From an uncultured Bacillota bacterium (lineage in GTDB: Bacteria > Bacillota_I > Bacilli_A > RFN20 > CAG-449): a DNA stretch of 31,779 bases. Where the stretch lies: contig CABUOQ010000023.1 in assembly GCA_902493275.1 (NCBI GenBank), positions 1 to 31,779 on the forward strand. The letters run 5' to 3'. This document shows, piece by piece, positions 31,550 to 31,779 of this stretch. Positions within the stretch are counted from its first letter, which is position 1; every line of letters starts with the position of its first letter. Made by a program: the position numbers and the translations under genes. The notes under the pieces were generated by a model. That model was not told where the DNA came from. It did no database searches and worked only from the letters and a program-made list of their open reading frames with translations.

Positions 31550-31627
31550 GCGAAATCTTTAATGATTAGTAATTCCAGCTTTTTAAACGTGTTGTTGAAA
31601 TTACTCTAGTACGCTACTCCTCTTGGC
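31539..31627 (-). promoter_or_regulatory. yybP-ykoY-like (Mn2+) riboswitch aptamer
   Basis: The leader starts GCCAAGAGGAGTAGCG and ends CGCAAGATC; yybP-ykoY Mn2+ riboswitches have (G)GGGAGUAGC and GCAAGACC at the same ends. P1 is GCCAAGA (31627-31621) with TCGTGGT (31545-31539), one mismatch. P3 is AGTAATT...AATTACT, and its internal loop UCAACAACAC matches the known UCNNCAANNC pattern, with UGG opposite. P4 is AATC-N6-GATT. P2 is almost absent, so this is a reduced variant. P1 formation would block the terminator (ON with ligand). The rest of 31480-31518 is the ribosome-binding region. Confidence 0.68.
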
Positions 31628-31634
31628 AATATAT

Positions 31635-31663
31635 AATATAGCACACACTATCAAAATATTCAA
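31635..31663 (-). promoter_or_regulatory. Promoter of the SPFH transcript
   Basis: -35 TTGAAT (31663-31658), 17-bp spacer, -10 TATATT (31640-31635). The predicted start is about 31628, exactly at the first base of the aptamer, which supports both calls. The tail of the window (31664-31779) shows no gene I can support, only a 15-codon ATG frame at about 31702. Confidence 0.78.
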
Positions 31664-31779
31664 TATTTTGCAAAAAATAATTTGTAATATTGTTAATCTA
31701 AAATGAAAAAGCAACAAAGGGAAGAAAAAGTGTTGCAATACGAAAAGTGAAAAAAATGATAAAATAAAAAAGAGCCAAG

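Noticed and set aside
31519..31627. T-box leader before the SPFH gene
   Set aside because: AGUA and a terminator are present, but the T-box sequence (TGGNACCGCG) is missing and the gene is not an aminoacyl-tRNA or amino-acid gene; yybP-ykoY fits better.
31702..31749. Short plus-strand frame starting MKKQQREEK
   Set aside because: Only 15 codons, no clear ribosome-binding site, low-complexity Lys/Gln/Glu composition.

Overview
The window looks like a chromosomal segment of an AT-rich, low-GC Gram-positive bacterium. It has a Bacillota-type str operon, an HPr-like protein that keeps Ser46, GGAGG ribosome-binding sites, TTGAAA/TATAAT-type promoters and several lipoproteins with serine-rich linkers. 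An uncultured gut lineage of Bacilli (Erysipelotrichales/RF39-like) is my inference. Trp is read from TGG and no gene reads through TGA, so the code is not the Mycoplasma one.

Layout. (1) 1-1564, plus strand: a Crh-like HPr paralogue lacking the PTS histidine, a terminator, then alanine racemase. (2) 1580-4637, minus strand: a decaying redox cluster (aldo-keto reductase, flavodoxin lipoprotein, cupin) facing a MerR regulator at 4785. A textbook MerR promoter with a 19-bp spacer lies between them. The flavodoxin and cupin genes carry frameshifts. A 182-bp copy of the cupin 3' end lies exactly 1113 bp away, and the repeats enclose an ORF6N/PLD-like gene whose ribosome-binding site contains a G8 tract. 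(3) 5185-7258: a zinc-ribbon/TIR protein, tRNA-Lys(CTT) and uridine kinase, each with a recognisable promoter. (4) 7386-16371, minus strand: a seven-gene operon encoding an MsmX/UgpC-type ATPase, two permeases, two paralogous binding lipoproteins, a staphylococcal-nuclease-type lipoprotein and a lipoprotein with four OB-like modules. I read it as a surface nucleic-acid capture, cleavage and uptake system. (5) 16543-20278, minus strand: three overlapping RDD membrane proteins and an 8-TM protein. (6) 20363-20986, plus strand: a LysM protein without a signal peptide. (7) 21048-25356, minus strand: rpsL-rpsG-fusA-tuf, with a structured leader and a second promoter before tuf. (8) 25590-29607, minus strand: lipoprotein, SGNH/DUF4886 hydrolase, metallo-beta-lactamase-fold protein and SpmA-like protein. 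(9) 29744-31663, minus strand: a GNAT acetyltransferase and an SPFH/band-7 protein. The SPFH gene is preceded by a promoter, a yybP-ykoY-like (Mn2+) aptamer and an overlapping terminator.

The two most interesting systems are the nuclease/OB-fold/ABC importer operon and the riboswitch-controlled SPFH gene. The cupin-ORF6N-cupin arrangement is a clear footprint of recent rearrangement. Protein identifications rest on motif recognition and memory of families; no database search was run.
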